Source: Mikania micrantha (lineage: Eukaryota > Streptophyta > Magnoliopsida > Asterales > Asteraceae). Taken from it: DNA of 64,000 nt. Below are positions 11,731 to 23,010 of the stretch, one piece after another (within the stretch, counting starts at the first letter, position 1; each line of letters opens with the position of its first letter). The notes beneath the pieces were generated by a model that searched no databases, was not told the DNA's origin, and was given only the letters and a program-made list of their open reading frames with translations. Where the stretch lies: positions 60,366,939 through 60,430,938 of the forward strand of contig CM018698.1 in NCBI GenBank assembly GCA_009363875.1. The letters are read 5' to 3'. A program made the position numbers and the translations under genes.

Positions 11731-12286
11731 CCTAGTTAAATAATAAGAAAAGGATATTTTTAGATATTTATTATAAATTTAATTATGGATAGTTTATAGC
11801 ATTAATTAATTACTATTTAATTTATTTTTTTTATTGAAATTATGTAATATATTATTTTTTTAATTTGGTTTTTGAATAAAGCGATCTAGCAACTTTTACA
11901 CGATAAATAGCACTAAAAGCCAATTTAACCCGTTTCATTTGATGGTCGCTGTTTTTTTTATTTATTTTTACACGATTAATGAACCAAATCGACCCATTCA
12001 TAAATAAAGGATAAACATTTATGAGATGTTTTCATGACATATGTAACCATATGCCACGATAGCCAATCCCTACGTTTGGATCTAGGAAATAAATGAGCAT
12101 AGCTTGAATAAAGAACACAAAGTACAACTTGTGTTTAAACCTTCACTAAAGTGAAGATGTTACATCCCCAACCACTTCATAATTAATCATATAATAAAAA
12201 TAAATAAGCATGAACACCATCACCATTAAAGAACATCTACTGGGCCAAACGGAGGCCCAAATCTATCATACAACTCTACATTTTTT
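11731..12286. other. Non-coding; includes 3' flank of the 12287 gene
   Basis: AT-rich, no gene or repeat recognised. The part nearest 12286 would be the 3' UTR of the minus-strand gene. Confidence 0.5.
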
Positions 12287-12859
12287 TTAATGTTGCGGAC
12301 CCATACCAGATTTGAAATTCATCTCATGATCCTGATTACCACCAAACCTCATCTGGTCATCTCTAAACTCACCCTTACGAAATGAGTTAGGCCTTCCCAT
12401 AGACGGATTAGGACCATTAGGCCGCCCCATGTTTGGGCCCATATTTGGTCCATGAAACGAATTAGGCCTCCCGATGTTCGAGCCCATGTTCGGTTCACGA
12501 AACGAATTAGGCCGACCCATCTTGGGGCCCATGTTTGGTTCACCATTAGCAGCCACCTTAGCGCTTGAAAACTTCTTATCAAACCCAAACTCGATATCCC
12601 CATCTTTAGTTTGGAACACATTACGGCTAGGCTTCATGTCTTTCTCTTTGGTGGGTCGAGTTTGTTTAGATGGTTTCATCTTATTATGACGCTTGTTGCA
12701 CAACCGCCCAAGAAAACAAGCAACCGCTGATATGACAACTATCACCGCCAATACTATGAAAACCGACCCAAACGAACCATCCGGCTGGTGGTGTGAGGGG
12801 GGGTTTGTTTCAGAAACCGGGTAGATTAGCGGCGTTTGTTCCGCTTGTTGCACAGACAT
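12287..12859 (-). CDS. Small single-pass membrane protein with Gly/Asn/Met-rich repeats
   Basis: The product is 190 residues from the only in-frame ATG (12857-12859); the open frame upstream begins only at a TTG. It has a polar N-terminus, one hydrophobic helix at residues 31-51 (GSVFIVLAVIVVISAVACFL), then a basic stretch (RLCNKRHNK), suggesting an N-out, C-in plasma-membrane or endomembrane protein. A short motif, DIEFGFDKKF, follows. From about residue 110 there are four diverged copies of a PNMGxxMGRPNSF repeat. I believe this layout matches a conserved plant family of unknown function, but that is from memory. The frame is intact and codon use is ordinary. Repeat-copy differences could vary between alleles. 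No enzymatic motif is visible. Confidence 0.75.
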   Translation of the reverse strand: MSVQQAEQTPLIYPVSETNPPSHHQPDGSFGSVFIVLAVIVVISAVACFLGRLCNKRHNKMKPSKQTRPTKEKDMKPSRNVFQTKDGDIEFGFDKKFSSAKVAANGEPNMGPKMGRPNSFREPNMGSNIGRPNSFHGPNMGPNMGRPNGPNPSMGRPNSFRKGEFRDDQMRFGGNQDHEMNFKSGMGPQH

Positions 12860-13594
12860 ATTTTCAAAAGTAGTTGGGAAGAATTTGGGCAAAAGGGTTA
12901 GTTTTTTTAGATTTAGAGGTGTTATTTGGATGTGGGCAAAGTTAAGAATATGAGGGTTAGAAGCAATAACAAGAAGAATAAGAAGAATGATAGGGTGGGT
13001 TTTATGTTGTAGTAATTTAAAAAAAGCAAGTAGAATTAATTGCTTTAATAAAGAGACAGCTAAGCTAAAGAAACATATTCTGACTGCATAACAAATAAGT
13101 GGAATTTATTTCTTCTTTATTTGCTTTGTTAGGAGAGAAAGCAAATTTTTGGCTCCTTTGAATATCATCTCTTAGGCCCCATTCTACATTACTCTGCTAT
13201 GCTAATTAATAATCATACATATTCTTGGACACCCTATTATTATTTTTAATGATTATTCATTATTGCTTCCATAAACCAATTTTGTTTTTCTTTTTCATAT
13301 GAAAAAAAAAACTTCTTTTTACATTGTATTTTCCATGGTTTTTATAGTTTTTACAACTCAATGTGGTTTTCAATTTAAAAATTATGAATGTGCTGTATAG
13401 GGAAGTGATCATTTGAAAACCACTTTTAGATGTGAAAATCCTGGTAAAAACCATGTATTTTTTTTTTTTAAATTTTGTATAGATTTGTAACGTTATTTGA
13501 CTTATTTTTATAAAAAAAATAAAAAGGCATCAAGAGATTTTTTTGAAAAAAAAAATATTTTGTAAAACTATGTAAACATATTTATCATTGCCTC
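12860..13594. other. Upstream region of the 12287 gene, no other feature
   Basis: This holds the probable promoter and 5' UTR of the minus-strand gene. Several A or T homopolymers are present. No convincing TATA element was chosen. Confidence 0.45.
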
Positions 13595-13807
13595 AATGTT
13601 ACCCCAAGATTCTTCTAAATGGGAGGTCTTGGGTTCAAATCCCTCCCGCAACGAAATAGGGGTCTGAGGGGGGTCAGGGGGTTTTCCCAGTAATGTTTCC
13701 TCCTGGGGTGGTTATGGTGGCTCATGGAAGGTCCAGGTAACTAGACCTTGGTGATATGGCCTGGAAACAGTGGGTTCACATGATTGAGACCTTCGCCGTT
13801 CAAAAAA
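13595..13807 (+). mobile_element. tRNA-derived SINE, plus orientation
   Basis: A polymerase III box B-like word (GGGTTCAAATCC) lies near 13631. The body contains TTTCCCAGTAA and CTCCTGGGGTGG, and the 3' end is CGCCGTTCAAAAAAA. A related copy lies inverted at 14123-14310. Boundaries are approximate and no target duplication was found. Confidence 0.65.
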
Positions 13808-14122
13808 ATATATAAGATGAATAGATTTAAATGCATGTGGATTTGTGCTGTGGGAACATGACAGTCAAATTAAATTTCTCGAAGAAAACCAAAGGTGAAT
13901 CGGAGTCACTCTCAAACAGATACTGGTTGGGGATGGGGATAAAACTAAAAGGAAAAGCAAAGCGAAAAAACACTTACATGTCGGAATATGAATCCACGTT
14001 CAGACATTATTGTTTCCGATCGGTCTCCACATCTACTTTTTTTCTTTATTCTTTGTTTTATATTCAATCTTTGAATAAATCATTATCATTTTACGAGGTT
14101 CAAAATAAACCAATTTGAAACT
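13808..14122. other. Spacer between inverted SINE copies
   Basis: About 315 bases. An open frame of 95 codons (13831-14118) has no recognisable domain and is not called as a gene. Confidence 0.5.
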
Positions 14123-14310
14123 CGTTTAAAGCCATGTCACCAAGGTATAGTTACCTGAACCTCTAATGAGCCACCACAACCACCCCAGGAGGAAATCTCA
14201 CTGGGAAAACCCCCTGACCTCCCTCACACCCCTTTTACGCTACGAGAGAGATTTGAACTCAAGACCTCCCATATGGAAGAATCTCATGGTACTATTGAGG
14301 TACTGTCTTA
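14123..14310 (-). mobile_element. tRNA-derived SINE, minus orientation
   Basis: It is homologous to the reverse complement of 13595-13807, sharing the CCACCCCAGGAGGAAA and GGGAAAACCCCCTGACC blocks, with box B on the minus strand near 14251. Together the two form an inverted repeat with a spacer of about 315 bp. Confidence 0.65.
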
Positions 14311-14399
14311 TTGGTTCTTGTGAGCTTCTAGTCTAGCAATAGTCTATTGATTTTTTTTAAAAAAATCTAGGATTGGAGTCTCATATAAAGCAGATACAA

Positions 14400-14485
14400 G
14401 GTGTGACAACCTAAGGGCTTGTAATCTAATGATAGTTTCTTGACTTTTCTATGAGAGGGTCATGAGTTCGAATCCAGGCTAAAAC
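14400..14485 (+). mobile_element. SINE-like head interrupted by hAT element
   Basis: The word GAGTTCGAATCC (box B) occurs near 14464, preceded by a tRNA-like stretch. The sequence resumes after the hAT insertion at 14924. Only part of the element is recognised. Confidence 0.45.
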
Positions 14486-14923
14486 TAGTGGCGTACCCAC
14501 ACTTATGTGTGGGGGGCAACCGACCACCTTGATTTTTTTTCCAGTAGTATATATACGTTAAAATATCGACCGGCCTCCTTAATATTTTGTAATCGCCCCC
14601 TTAAATTTGCATAATCGGATTGGTGATGAGAATTTAAGCGATAATTGTATTTGTTTTGTGAAGAGTTTCTTAGAAAATCTCCCTATATGACGTTTTGGAT
14701 AGATTTAGAAAACAACTTGTATAGGACAATTTTACTTGATATATTGTATTTTTATTATGTTTTGTAGATGAAATTTAGTCAGATTATTCTTTTTTAACAT
14801 GATCCGACCCGATCTAACCAAAACTAACCTGAATATAGTAGAAAAAAATTACTATACATCTATGCTTAAGTATCCATAAAAATTTTCCGCCCCCAATGAA
14901 AATTTTTTCTGGGTCCGCCAATG
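14486..14923. mobile_element. hAT-like non-autonomous element, 438 bp, 8-bp TSD
   Basis: It is flanked by perfect GCTAAAAC repeats (14478-14485 and 14924-14931). The ends are imperfect inverted repeats, TAGTGGCGTACCCA against CATTGGCGGACCCA. No transposase frame is present. It belongs to the same broad family as the elements at 19249, 25015 and 37677. Confidence 0.8.
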
Positions 14924-14931
14924 GCTAAAAC

Positions 14932-15596
14932 ATATATGTTGAGACAATACCATGTGGTTTACCTAGTTGTAGTATTCCTCCTCGGGTGGCTTCGTGCGTA
15001 CGTCCCAGAACATCAAATCCGAAGATAAGGTTGAAATCTCGTCTTGAATATTGTTGTAGAACCCGTTAAAAAATGATACAAGGTGTGCCCCAATAAAATA
15101 AAGGTGACTCCTAAATCCATGTATAAAGCAATGCATTTTGGGAGTGGTGCGGAGGGTAAAGTTCCTCTTAATTGATTGAATCATTGATGATGCCATAGTG
15201 GTATATTACATCTAATAATTTTTTTATCAATTTTGTTTTTGAAAAGGACATGATGATTTGAAACTCGAAAGTATTTCCCTTATTATTATTATTTTTTATG
15301 AAATTTTATAAATAACCAGAAAACGGCATCGCGCATTAAGGCGGCCAAATAAAATCGGTTTGATAAGAAAATAAATAATTATAATGCTATTGTAAAAGAA
15401 AAAAAACATCATATATGGATTAAATCGGTTACAAACAAAATTGTATCAAAATGTGGATGATAATAATAAATAGTTCACACTATTGCATTCAAAATTTGGT
15501 AAAACATTAGTGTTTGGTGTTCATAAACACTTTGATGCAAGATAAAAATGGGTATTCGATAATAGGTTACAAAACGTGTTGTAGTGTAAAACATCA
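14932..15596. other. Non-coding; nothing recognised
   Basis: It includes a 77-codon open frame on the minus strand (14963-15196) without a recognisable domain. No repeat boundary was identified. Confidence 0.45.
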
Positions 15597-15944
15597 TTGG
15601 TTATCGTTCATATATCGCTATTAAGGATCCACTTGAAAAATGAAAAAATATTCAAGAACAACTTGACTACCAGAAATTGTTCCTACTCCCCAAAGATTGC
15701 TTCGAATGGATTAAATCAAAAGAGTACAGGTCGATCTCCCAAGAGAAGAGTTAGTGGGGACCAAAGCAACATATGCTACAGATGTGGGATGTTCAATCAT
15801 TGGTCTCGAACATGTCGTACTCTCAACCACCTTGTTGACGTTTATCAGCAAATAACCAAAGAAAAAGTGAAACAACGTGAAACTAATTTGACTGAGGATG
15901 CACCTAATTCATCATCTCCTATTTCTGGTCAGACACTCATTTAG
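15597..15944 (+). pseudogene. Fossil gag fragment with CCHC zinc knuckle
   Basis: The open frame encodes CYRCGMFNHWSRTC followed by RTLNHLVDVYQQ, a CX2CX4HX4C knuckle with the NHWSRTCRT...LVDxYQ context that I associate with gag of plant copia-type elements. It resembles only the C-terminal part of gag. No protease, RT or LTRs lie next to it. It is probably a retrotransposon remnant rather than a host gene, though a domesticated gag cannot be excluded. Confidence 0.55.
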
Positions 15945-16572
15945 AGGTGTTTGATTTCATAGAGAATATTCGAGATGTTCAAAAATCCTGTTTATTTTGT
16001 TTAGACCATGATCATGTTTGATTTGGTTTCATTCAAACATTTTTAGTGATTTTCATTAAAATATTTTGTGTTCGAATAACTCTTGCGTTGATGTTATCAT
16101 AAGGACATAATTAAAGATATTTAAATGGTTACCACCTCAAAAATATATTGTAATGTACTAAATATCTACATTAAAATGAATGGTTATCATAATGACATAA
16201 TTCATAATTCATAAATCTTTCATTAAAATCTATCCGATTCTACTTTACATCTACATTACAATATGTTGTTTTGTGTTCGAATGATCATGGTGTTTAATAT
16301 TATTCATTTTAAAAATACGTTAAAGATATTTAGTAAAATTGTTACCACCTCAAAACAACATATGAGAATAATATTAAACACCCGCAAATTATTTCAAACG
16401 ACCAAAATACTATTGTTGAAAATCTGAAATGTTTTATCATTTGGATTATTTTGTACTAATATCAATTCTATTGAGTAGCATATGATGTATAACTAAAAAT
16501 CATGAGATAAAGACACATTTACCATATGATATGAACGATTAGATCACACTGGTAGCAAAATGATGATGCAAA
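15945..16572. repeat. Non-coding with a diverged direct repeat of about 90 bp
   Basis: Segments near 16066-16147 and 16270-16362 share TTTTGTGTTCGAAT at one end and GTTACCACCTCAAAA at the other, with AAAGATATTTA between. Otherwise AT-rich and featureless. Confidence 0.5.
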
Positions 16573-17180
16573 TCTAACTACCATAATAAACAAAAATATG
16601 TTTTGACACTTGTCACAATTTTAAGACAATATTGCCACTTGGCATCTTCTCATTATCTCATTTAATTTTCTCTCATATTAAATAATAAAATTATATTATC
16701 TCTCATATTCAATAATTATAATATTAATGATATTATTTACCTTTTTAATACTAAATTTTTTTATAATAAATTAAAAATATTTTTTATTGAAAAACACTTT
16801 AAAAAAAGTTCAAGTATATAAATTTTTTTCAAAAAACAATAATTTTAGTAATAAAAAATAATTTCAATCGGTAATTTAGATATTTTACTTTTAAAAATCA
16901 TGTTTGATCAAGAAAAAAAATTAACAAATTAAATAGAGTATAAAACATAGATTTGAAACAATTTTTTAATAAAAAATAAAATTTTTGGTATTAAATTTTT
17001 TGAAAATAATTTATTTAAAAACATAATCTTTTATTGTTTTTATAAATCTTAAGTTACCTATTAATGTGTAATTAATTAATCATTTTATTTCAAAATATCG
17101 TTTTCAAATTTATACATTTTTATTAATAATTATTTAATAATTTATATTACATCCGTGTAACACACGGGGTGATAATCTAG
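16573..17180 (+). mobile_element. Non-autonomous Helitron, 608 bp
   Basis: It begins TCTAACTACCATAATAAAC directly after an A and ends CTAG directly before a T, which is the Helitron insertion rule. A hairpin CCGTGT-AAC-ACACGG lies at 17153-17167, about ten bases before the CTAG. Termini match those of the element at 40049-41209. No Rep/helicase coding is present. Confidence 0.75.
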
Positions 17181-18060
17181 TAATAAATAAAAAAAAATAC
17201 AAAATGACACCCTCTTAATAACTTAACACAAGAATTATCATGTTGGCAAACTCATTATCTTGTCCTCACAAACAAAAATAGAAAACCCTTCATTGTTTGA
17301 AAAGAATCCAAGAAGGTCATATGTGGGTTCATACATTCCACGTGTGCCCCAATCCATTACTCATTAGTTATTGGTCGTAATTGATGCATCATCGCAATGG
17401 TCACTGTGAGCTTTCTAACTACACGAAATACAAGATTTGACCGATGGTTAGCCCAAATCATACGATTAAAGTGTATGCGAACACAAAACTATATACACAA
17501 ATAAAATTACATTACAATAAGAAAACTTTATAATGTAAACTTTAGTGTTAGCTAACTTCTTGGTACTAATTTACTAGTTGATGTGTATCAAGATCCTTCA
17601 TAATCAAGACTAATCCATCAAGATTCTTATGTTATCTAACTAACTAACAAACATAAATATATACATAGTAAATATTACTATTTAGCATAGTCTTAAAAGA
17701 TGAAACAAAGAAAAACCTTACTCTTATCCTAATATAGAAAAAATATAGGTACTTCAAGAACTTTCTAGACTTTGCTCCTTAAGATCATATTTATCATCTT
17801 TTAAGAAGCTTGCTATACTTTTTTTGTAAGTTATGATTTTTTTCATGGTAAGAATTCTAAAAAACCATAAACAATATGAGTCGTATTACTTTTGTTTTTG
17901 TTACGACGCGGTTTCATAAACAATATGAGTCGTATAATTTCCTTTAGAAATGGTAAAATTACAATCTTTTTAACAAAAAAAAAAAAAGAAGCAAAGTAAA
18001 AATTCCAATTACTGTATTTACAAACTTGAGTTGACATGACTATAACAAGATTATGCTATC
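17181..18060. other. Non-coding; 3' flank of CAF1 gene at right edge
   Basis: No gene, LTR or TIR recognised. A near-duplicate word, CATAAACAATATGAGTCGTAT, occurs at about 17867 and 17917. Confidence 0.45.
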
Positions 18061-18894
18061 CTAATAAACTTCCAGTCCATACAAAACCCCAGCAAAGGTT
18101 TCCGGCCCAACATCAACGAAATACACATCTCGTATCTTTTGAAATGTGTGCCACGTCAACAAACTATCCGAACCGGCCTGATGACACTTCCCCACAACCC
18201 GGTTCACTTCTAAACAACCCGCCACCCGGTCCAACCCCCCGTACAGCTTTTCCCGGCAAAACTTCATCAGGTGCTTCACGTCATACACGTTGTCGCCGAA
18301 GAACACCTTTAAAGCCTCCAAAAACCCGTCTAACTCACGCGGAAGCTCCCGGCGCGTGAGGATCTTCAGCAAATATCCAAAGTCATACGCGCTGTGAAAC
18401 GTTACCCAACTCACTGAGTCATTGCAAACCAGCCCCGACGCCATCATCAACTCAGCGAACCGCGCAGAGTCGATACCTTCAATCCGATTCCGTTCGAAAT
18501 CAATCCCCTGACGCTTCAACAACTCAATCGATTCAACTGCGTATTGGTCAACAGCCAAGTCAAAATCACAGAAATTGAACTGCCAGATAAAGCTCCGGCG
18601 AGTCTCTCCGTCGAACGGAAGGTTACCGGAGGCGTCAGTGAGGGTGAGACCGAGCTGGATGAGGTTCAAAACATCGACGTTTGACTTAAGAAGCTTGTAA
18701 TGATCCGCCGGTCGGCGATGAGCGTACGGTTTTGACGGATCTGTAGATACACGGTACACAACGCCGGGGAATTCAGTGTCCATGGAGATGTAAGGGTACT
18801 GATCGATGACGGATCTGATGAATTCGAATTCGGATTCAAGGTTTTCGGACCAGACGTTTCGGATGGTGATGGTTTCATCTATGCAAATTGACAT
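18061..18894 (-). CDS. CAF1: CCR4-associated factor 1 (CAF1/POP2)-type poly(A) deadenylase
   Basis: A 277-residue protein from ATG 18892-18894, intronless, and full length for the family. CAF1 proteins are DEDD-type 3'-5' exoribonucleases of the CCR4-NOT complex that shorten mRNA poly(A) tails in the cytoplasm, and in plants they are often stress-responsive. The catalytic residues are all visible: D39 and E41 in SMDTEFPG, D171 in FHSAYDFGYL, H238 and D243 in CHQAGSDSLLT. The body also has LNLIQLGLTL and FNFCDFDL, typical of the family. The usual FHSGYDFGY is FHSAYDFGY here, a mild change next to the catalytic Asp. The gene is isolated among transposable elements and its base composition is GC-richer than its surroundings. 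Assignment to the family is secure; a specific paralogue number is not attempted. Confidence 0.95.
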   Translation of the reverse strand: MSICIDETITIRNVWSENLESEFEFIRSVIDQYPYISMDTEFPGVVYRVSTDPSKPYAHRRPADHYKLLKSNVDVLNLIQLGLTLTDASGNLPFDGETRRSFIWQFNFCDFDLAVDQYAVESIELLKRQGIDFERNRIEGIDSARFAELMMASGLVCNDSVSWVTFHSAYDFGYLLKILTRRELPRELDGFLEALKVFFGDNVYDVKHLMKFCREKLYGGLDRVAGCLEVNRVVGKCHQAGSDSLLTWHTFQKIRDVYFVDVGPETFAGVLYGLEVY

Positions 18895-18934
18895 GATTTT
18901 TAGATTTTGGATTTGGTGTTGTTTTGAGTTGGAG

Positions 18935-18941
18935 ATTTATA
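18935..18941 (-). promoter_or_regulatory. Possible TATA box of the CAF1 gene
   Basis: The minus strand reads TATAAAT about 41 bases upstream of the ATG. This would imply a very short 5' UTR, so it is only a candidate. Confidence 0.3.
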
Positions 18942-19248
18942 CAAGAAGACGTACTGGTACAGCTGAATACGAGTTGGAAGGATCTTGGCTGGCAAATGCA
19001 ACAAGTTGTGAGTTTGAACGCGTGCGTTTTGGAATTGGGTGATTTGACCATAGTTTTTATTGAATTTGCCACGAGGTTGAATCAACTTTGACTATGGTCG
19101 ACTTAAAAACCACCCAACACGTGTATATTTATGTCGAGTAAACATGCCGCTGACTAATCTTGTTCAGGACAAAATAAACATCAATGTTGATATATCGAAA
19201 GATAACCAGCAATGGCTAAATTATATGGTCATTGGGGATAATAATAGT

Positions 19249-19440
19249 CAGTGGCTGAACTTAAAAGTTTTAAAATGTGGCGAAAATTTACATGACTCAT
19301 AATATATGTTAATTTTTAAAACGAGAGGGGTGGGTGAAACCGATGTTTAAAACAAAAAATAACATTTCGGTCGAAATATTAACACTACGGACAAAGGAGG
19401 CAAACCCCCCTCCCCCGGTCCCTATTATCCTTCGTCACTG
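19249..19440. mobile_element. hAT-like MITE, 192 bp
   Basis: Ends are CAGTGGCTGAA and its imperfect inverse CTTCGTCACTG. Flanks ATAATAGT (19241-19248) and ATAGTAGT (19441-19448) match at 7 of 8 positions. The interior resembles 24860-25007 and 34486-34628. Confidence 0.65.
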
Positions 19441-19448
19441 ATAGTAGT

Positions 19449-20586
19449 GAGTGAATCAGTGTGATCAGTAGCAAAATTTTTGTATGCGGCAGGACTCGAC
19501 CCTTTGCCAACCAACCACAAACATATCATTATCATGCAAGTGTATACTGTGTTTGACAGGTGGTTTCAAGAGGTTAAAAAAAAGTCAATCAAAGCTGTTG
19601 AAGACGAGATCTCAAGCACTAATGGAATTGGCTGCAATGATTCTATTGATTTACATTAGAAATATTTGTAGGTTTACATGCACATTTAACTTTACATTGT
19701 ATTATAGGAGGTAATAGAGGAGACTTAGATTTGACTATTATAACAACCTTCACTAACTTTAATCATTTGAATTTAATGTTTGAAGTATTTGGCATAATTA
19801 ACTATTTCATTGTATGTTTAGTGACAGAGGATGAAGGAATCATCAGAGACACTAATCTTAGCCCGCAAAGAAATAAGTGGAGCTCGTAATAATGCCTTTG
19901 TAAGAATTGTACGTAAAATGAGTTTTGAGAATTGTAATTCTAGTTACTTCAAAACGAGTTTGCATGTATTCAAGTTACTTCATTCAATCGATGGTTGAGT
20001 TTCTTGGTTGCCTAGATGATGAAAGAATTGTAATTGAGAACAAGGAATTGTTCAAAAATGGTTTTGATAACATGATAACTTGGTTTTATGACGACTATTT
20101 TGGGATTGATGGCTATGAGATTGACTTGTTGCACTTCTACTTAATTGTATAACATATATGGAAGGTTTCATAAAGGTCACAAGTGAGGATAAGTGGTTAG
20201 ATGTAGTTGATAAACTGGGAGTCCTAAGATGGATTGATATTAAGTTGAAGATATGTTATATGAAATACTTTAACTTCGTTGATTGTTATTACAAAGTGAA
20301 GGAAGATTTAGAGATTGTGGAAACTAAAGGGTAGTTTGAGAATAAATTTGAAAATAAAGAAAAATGGGTCAAAAGGAGTGTAAGTGCACATAGTGCTTGG
20401 ACCTACATACGTTCGTCTAATGACCCATTGTGTGCTTTTGATTCTAAACCAAATTAAAAATGTGTGTTTACTGTGTGTTTTGGTCTAGTTACTCAAAAAA
20501 ATGAGTTTTTGGTTCTTAAAAACCATATTAGGTGAGAATAAGGTATGTTCTAATCTAAGAACCAATAGGGTGTGTGTTTGTTTGGT
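19449..20586. other. Non-coding; no feature recognised
   Basis: Short open frames near 19484 and 19925 lack domain similarity that I can recognise. The stretch around 19840-20330 has a somewhat coding-like composition broken by stops and could be an old gene fragment, which I cannot identify. Confidence 0.4.
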
Positions 20587-20594
20587 GTTTTGGT

Positions 20595-21334
20595 CAGGGG
20601 CATCCCTAAGAATTGAGGTGTCCGGGACAGGCCAGGAATAAAGGCCCCTAGCGTATACAAATATTAAAGCAGGGGTGTTCAAAAAAATCGAAAACCGAAC
20701 CATATTTGTAACTAAAAAACGAATTTTGAATTTGGTTTTGGTTCGGTTTCCAACCATATCCGAGTTCCAAATTAGGTTCCCAATCGTATCCGAATTCTGA
20801 ATTTCGGTTTTCGGTTCGGTTATTGGTTTCATTTTAGTTTGAATTTGGTTTGTTCGGTTTATTCGGTTAACCGAATATACCTAATTCAGATTCAAAATTA
20901 TTATTTTATAAACACTATATAAGATAAAATTCAATTTATTTGGTTTTTAACAGGTTTATTTGGTTGAATTCGGTTTGTAACCGGTTTCTTTGGTTTTTAA
21001 TCAATTTATTCAGTTTGTATGGTATTAGCCAAAACTAAACCGAACCACTTCCCGAATTTGGTTCGGTTTTCGGATAGAATGGAAACCGGTTAGATCAAAC
21101 CAATGAACACCACTGATTCAAATGACATAAAAGTAACTTTCTATGCTTTATAGGGAATTACTTTTTGTAACTATTAAACCGTGTTTTTATAAATAGTTTC
21201 TTTTCGTTATCTATAACTTGTTGGTTCTCGTTTAAATGAATCTCTGTATAAATGTATACGTCAAAAAAATTGTGCCCCCTAAAAAAATGGGCTCGGGACG
21301 GGGGTCGAGTTTGCCCCTCCCTCGGCCGCCCCTG
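20595..21334. mobile_element. hAT-like element with perfect 8-bp TSD, containing a nested MITE
   Basis: It is flanked by GTTTTGGT at 20587-20594 and 21335-21342. Ends are CAGGGGCATCCC and the imperfect inverse CGGCCGCCCCTG. Removing the nested 20670-21115 element leaves about 294 bp. Confidence 0.75.
20670..21115. mobile_element. Nested MITE with CAGGGGTGTTCA ends
   Basis: The left end is CAGGGGTGTTCA and the right end TGAACACCACTG, an inverted repeat with one mismatch. The interior is rich in CGGTTTGG/CCGAACC words. Flanking bases do not give a clear 8-bp duplication. Confidence 0.55.
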
Positions 21335-21342
21335 GTTTTGGT

Positions 21343-22265
21343 TTATAAACCTATTTAAAGGTTTATTATGGTGTAATTTGGTCTCATCAAGGTGTCTTTC
21401 TAGATCTTTTATCATATTTAAGTATGAAATTGTTATTTGAACCATCAAGTTGTATTTCTGATTATAAAATAATAACATTAGAGGTAGAAACAGTCTAGAG
21501 ACTTTTTGTAAATTTTCTAAATGGAATGTATTGAAATGTAAGGTTCTGATTATTAATAAAGCAATACAAATGATATAGAATGATTAAATTTGTGCAACCA
21601 TGGAGTTCTAGTTGCAGATGACACCTTCAAATTAATCTGGTCTGAATAATTTAAATGTTGCAAAATAAAAGAAACATTTTGTGTATAGGTTTAAATTGTA
21701 TCTACATTTTTAGAACTAAAGTTTATCTAAAGTTTGTGAATAATCTTAAGGAAGTTGATAAATTTTGTGAATGGGTCAATTTGGTCAAGGTGAAAAAGTT
21801 CCACATAATTATAGCGTTGAGTCCGCTATTGTTATATTGTTCTTGACTAACAACTTACGATCCAGGAAGTAGGTTTTATATGCTTGGCTATCAAAAGAGG
21901 CCTTTAGGCCTATGCAAAACTGTTGTAGTACCTGTTCTTTGTGATTTATTGATTGAGCATAAACCTAGAAGCTTTAAACAAACAGATGTTTGAATATGGG
22001 TTTTAAAAGTGATCAACCACAAAAAACTATGATCAAAGCTGCTTTTTGATTGAAACACATAAATTTTTTAAAAAAAAAATTCAGAATTTGAAAAGAAAAT
22101 ACGAAATACGCTCTAGTTCTTCGTAAAAAACCATAATTTTTAACAAAGTATAGATACTAAATCAAAATCACTGTCTTATGAATGGCCCAAATTTCAGTTC
22201 CAAATTGATGATTAATGTAATTTGCATAACGTAAAATCGAACATCAAACATTTATGAAACAGAGG
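21343..22265. other. Non-coding; nothing recognised
   Basis: Moderately AT-rich. A 63-codon frame at 21655-21846 has no domain and is not called. Confidence 0.45.
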
Positions 22266-22834
22266 TGTTCAGGTAACGATCCCCGGACACCTTCCGATAT
22301 GGCGATCTTGAAGCTTCCTTACGATCCTGCAATCACGAAAGAACCGTTAGTCTTACCGCAGGAGGAGTCCTCCTGCGATTAGACTCCGGCGTGAGAGTAA
22401 GTTTAATGGTCGGAAAGTATTCCAGGAATGAGAGAGTGAGCGTGAGAGTGAAAAGTGATGTACCTCCAAGGGTTTCCCATGCATGCTATTTATACTGCTT
22501 GGATCTGAGATACTGCCGAATGGATCTTCTATTTTCGGAAGCCAGGTTTCTTGCTTTCCGGGTGATTTTCTCGAGTGTACTAATTCCGGCTATCTCTGCA
22601 CAAAAGTTGATTTATATCACCTTTTGTCTTGAGGTCTTCCTTTTATCCATCAGTCTGGAGACTTAGCTTTCATTAAATGTCTCTTTGCTTCTAAGTTTAT
22701 TGATATCTGGTGAGTTGACTTCGACCCCGCTTGTTTTACCATCGTGCCATCTGGCCTTAAGACTAGGTTTGTTTTGCGGTCTGGCCGTTTAGTTATGTTG
22801 CGATATTACCCTACGTCATCAAGAGGCCACAACA
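22266..22834 (-). repeat. Probable LTR remnant, minus orientation
   Basis: Bounded by TGTTCAGG and CCACAACA. On the minus strand it has AGTATAAATAGC (TATA-like, near 22488), then a stretch resembling the R-U5 region of plant LTRs. Flanking pentamers do not match, so the ends or solo status are uncertain. Confidence 0.4.
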
Positions 22835-23010
22835 GCGTGGTATAAATCATGAATATAATAAAAGATGTGATCAATAACGAAGATGATATACGATTTGTGA
22901 TATGCAGGATTTGTGATGCACAGAAAAGATATGGTGGGAGGGAAGCAAAAAGCAGGAGAAATCGGTGGTAGAAGTTACATCATAAAATAAGTATTTAACA
23001 ATGAATGATG

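Noticed and set aside
18666..18878. Alternative frame over the CAF1 gene
   Set aside because: It is a shadow of the intact deadenylase frame.
19840..20330. Possible fragment of a host gene
   Set aside because: The composition is coding-like but stops interrupt every frame, and I recognise no family.
22266..22834. Confident solo LTR call
   Set aside because: The flanking pentamers AGAGG and GCGTG do not match, so it is kept only as a low-confidence LTR remnant.
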